Program-made: the position numbers and the translations under genes
Part shown: positions 5,561 to 5,680 of the stretch, one piece after another
Position numbering within the stretch: position 1 is the stretch's first letter
Layout of the letters: the number at the start of each line of letters is the position of its first letter
Notes under the pieces: model-generated
Told to the model about the DNA's origin: nothing
Databases searched by the model: none
Seen by the model: only the letters and a program-made list of their open reading frames with translations
Source of the DNA: Spirochaetaceae bacterium
GTDB taxonomy: Bacteria; Spirochaetota; Spirochaetia; Treponematales; Treponemataceae
Assembly: GCA_017646305.1 (NCBI GenBank)
Contig: JAGCMR010000361.1
Location: 1-5,680 of the forward strand
DNA length: 5,680 nt
Direction: 5' to 3'

Positions 5561-5680
5561 TTATTCAGCCAAGGCTACAAGTTCTTCGGGAGTCACCACT
5601 GTAACACGTGACTGAGAAAAATCTTTCTTATTCCGAGTAACGATGTAATCAGCCTTGGCTGAACAGGCACATTCTTCCTG
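5561..5680 (-). CDS. PIN-domain protein (VapC-like toxin candidate), C-terminus, cut by window edge
   Basis: The last 39 codons of a gene running in from the right edge. The peptide contains ADYIVTRNKKDF followed by VTVVTPEELVAL, the typical end of PIN-domain proteins: a strand with '(D/N)YIVTRN..DF', whose Asp is one of the acidic active-site residues, then '(I/V)PEEL'. PIN proteins are Mg-dependent ribonucleases, and many are VapC-type toxins of toxin-antitoxin pairs. The partner antitoxin and the N-terminal catalytic acids would lie beyond the window, so toxin status is unproven. The gene converges on purD with 15 bases between stop codons and no clear terminator in the gap. Confidence 0.78.
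   Translation of the reverse strand, partial: QEECACSAKADYIVTRNKKDFSQSRVTVVTPEELVALAE
5564..5663. repeat. 13-bp perfect inverted repeat within the PIN gene end
   Basis: The arms ttcagccaaggct (5564-5576) and agccttggctgaa (5651-5663) are exact reverse complements separated by 74 bases. Both arms are coding in the PIN gene (ALAE at the C-terminus and SAKA upstream), but such a long match is more than expected by chance. It could fold the transcript's 3' end or be incidental. No terminator-like T run follows either arm. Confidence 0.5.

Noticed and set aside
1..5680. CRISPR array, tRNA or rRNA gene, insertion-sequence ends
   Set aside because: No regularly spaced repeats, cloverleaf or rRNA-like sequence, and no paired terminal repeats flanking a transposase were seen.

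Overview
This 5.7 kb window is bacterial chromosome with mixed gene orientation. It holds two complete conserved genes (ygiQ and purD), one complete unfamiliar gene for a secreted lipoprotein metallopeptidase, and one gene cut by each window edge: the start of an Rpn/PD-(D/E)XK nuclease gene on the left and the end of a PIN-domain gene on the right. Moderate GC, loose lipobox usage and the Rpn plus PIN accessory genes suggest a spirochaete of the Treponema type. That assignment is inference from pattern familiarity, not from a marker gene.

Layout. Positions 1-124 (minus) encode the first 41 residues of an Rpn-family nuclease, with a strong Shine-Dalgarno. Positions 125-525 have no convincing gene: an AT-rich upstream stretch, then a GC-rich block (about 283-450) and two hairpins (451-493), all dense in dyad symmetry and possibly a dispersed repeat. 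Positions 526-2364 (minus) are ygiQ, read here from a GTG start; an 81-base-longer frame from an ATG at 2445 exists but contains a perfect 10-bp hairpin and an extended -10 promoter element. Positions 2381-2829 are a long intergenic region with that hairpin, a candidate forward promoter and a leader able to form several small stem-loops. Positions 2830-4140 (plus) encode the lipoprotein metallopeptidase, clearly AT-richer than its neighbours. Positions 4187-5545 (plus) are purD. Positions 5561-5680 (minus) are the C-terminal 39 codons of a VapC-like PIN protein, convergent with purD.

How the genes relate. Nothing indicates one joint pathway. purD is a housekeeping purine gene apparently with its own promoter in the 46-base gap before it, and ygiQ is a divergent stand-alone gene. 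The metallopeptidase looks like an acquired insert between them. The most unusual shared signal is at the starts of ygiQ and purD. Each has an extended -10 (TGN plus hexamer) ending only 6-7 bases before the start codon and no usable Shine-Dalgarno, as expected for leaderless mRNAs. The Rpn gene and the metallopeptidase both have good Shine-Dalgarno sites.
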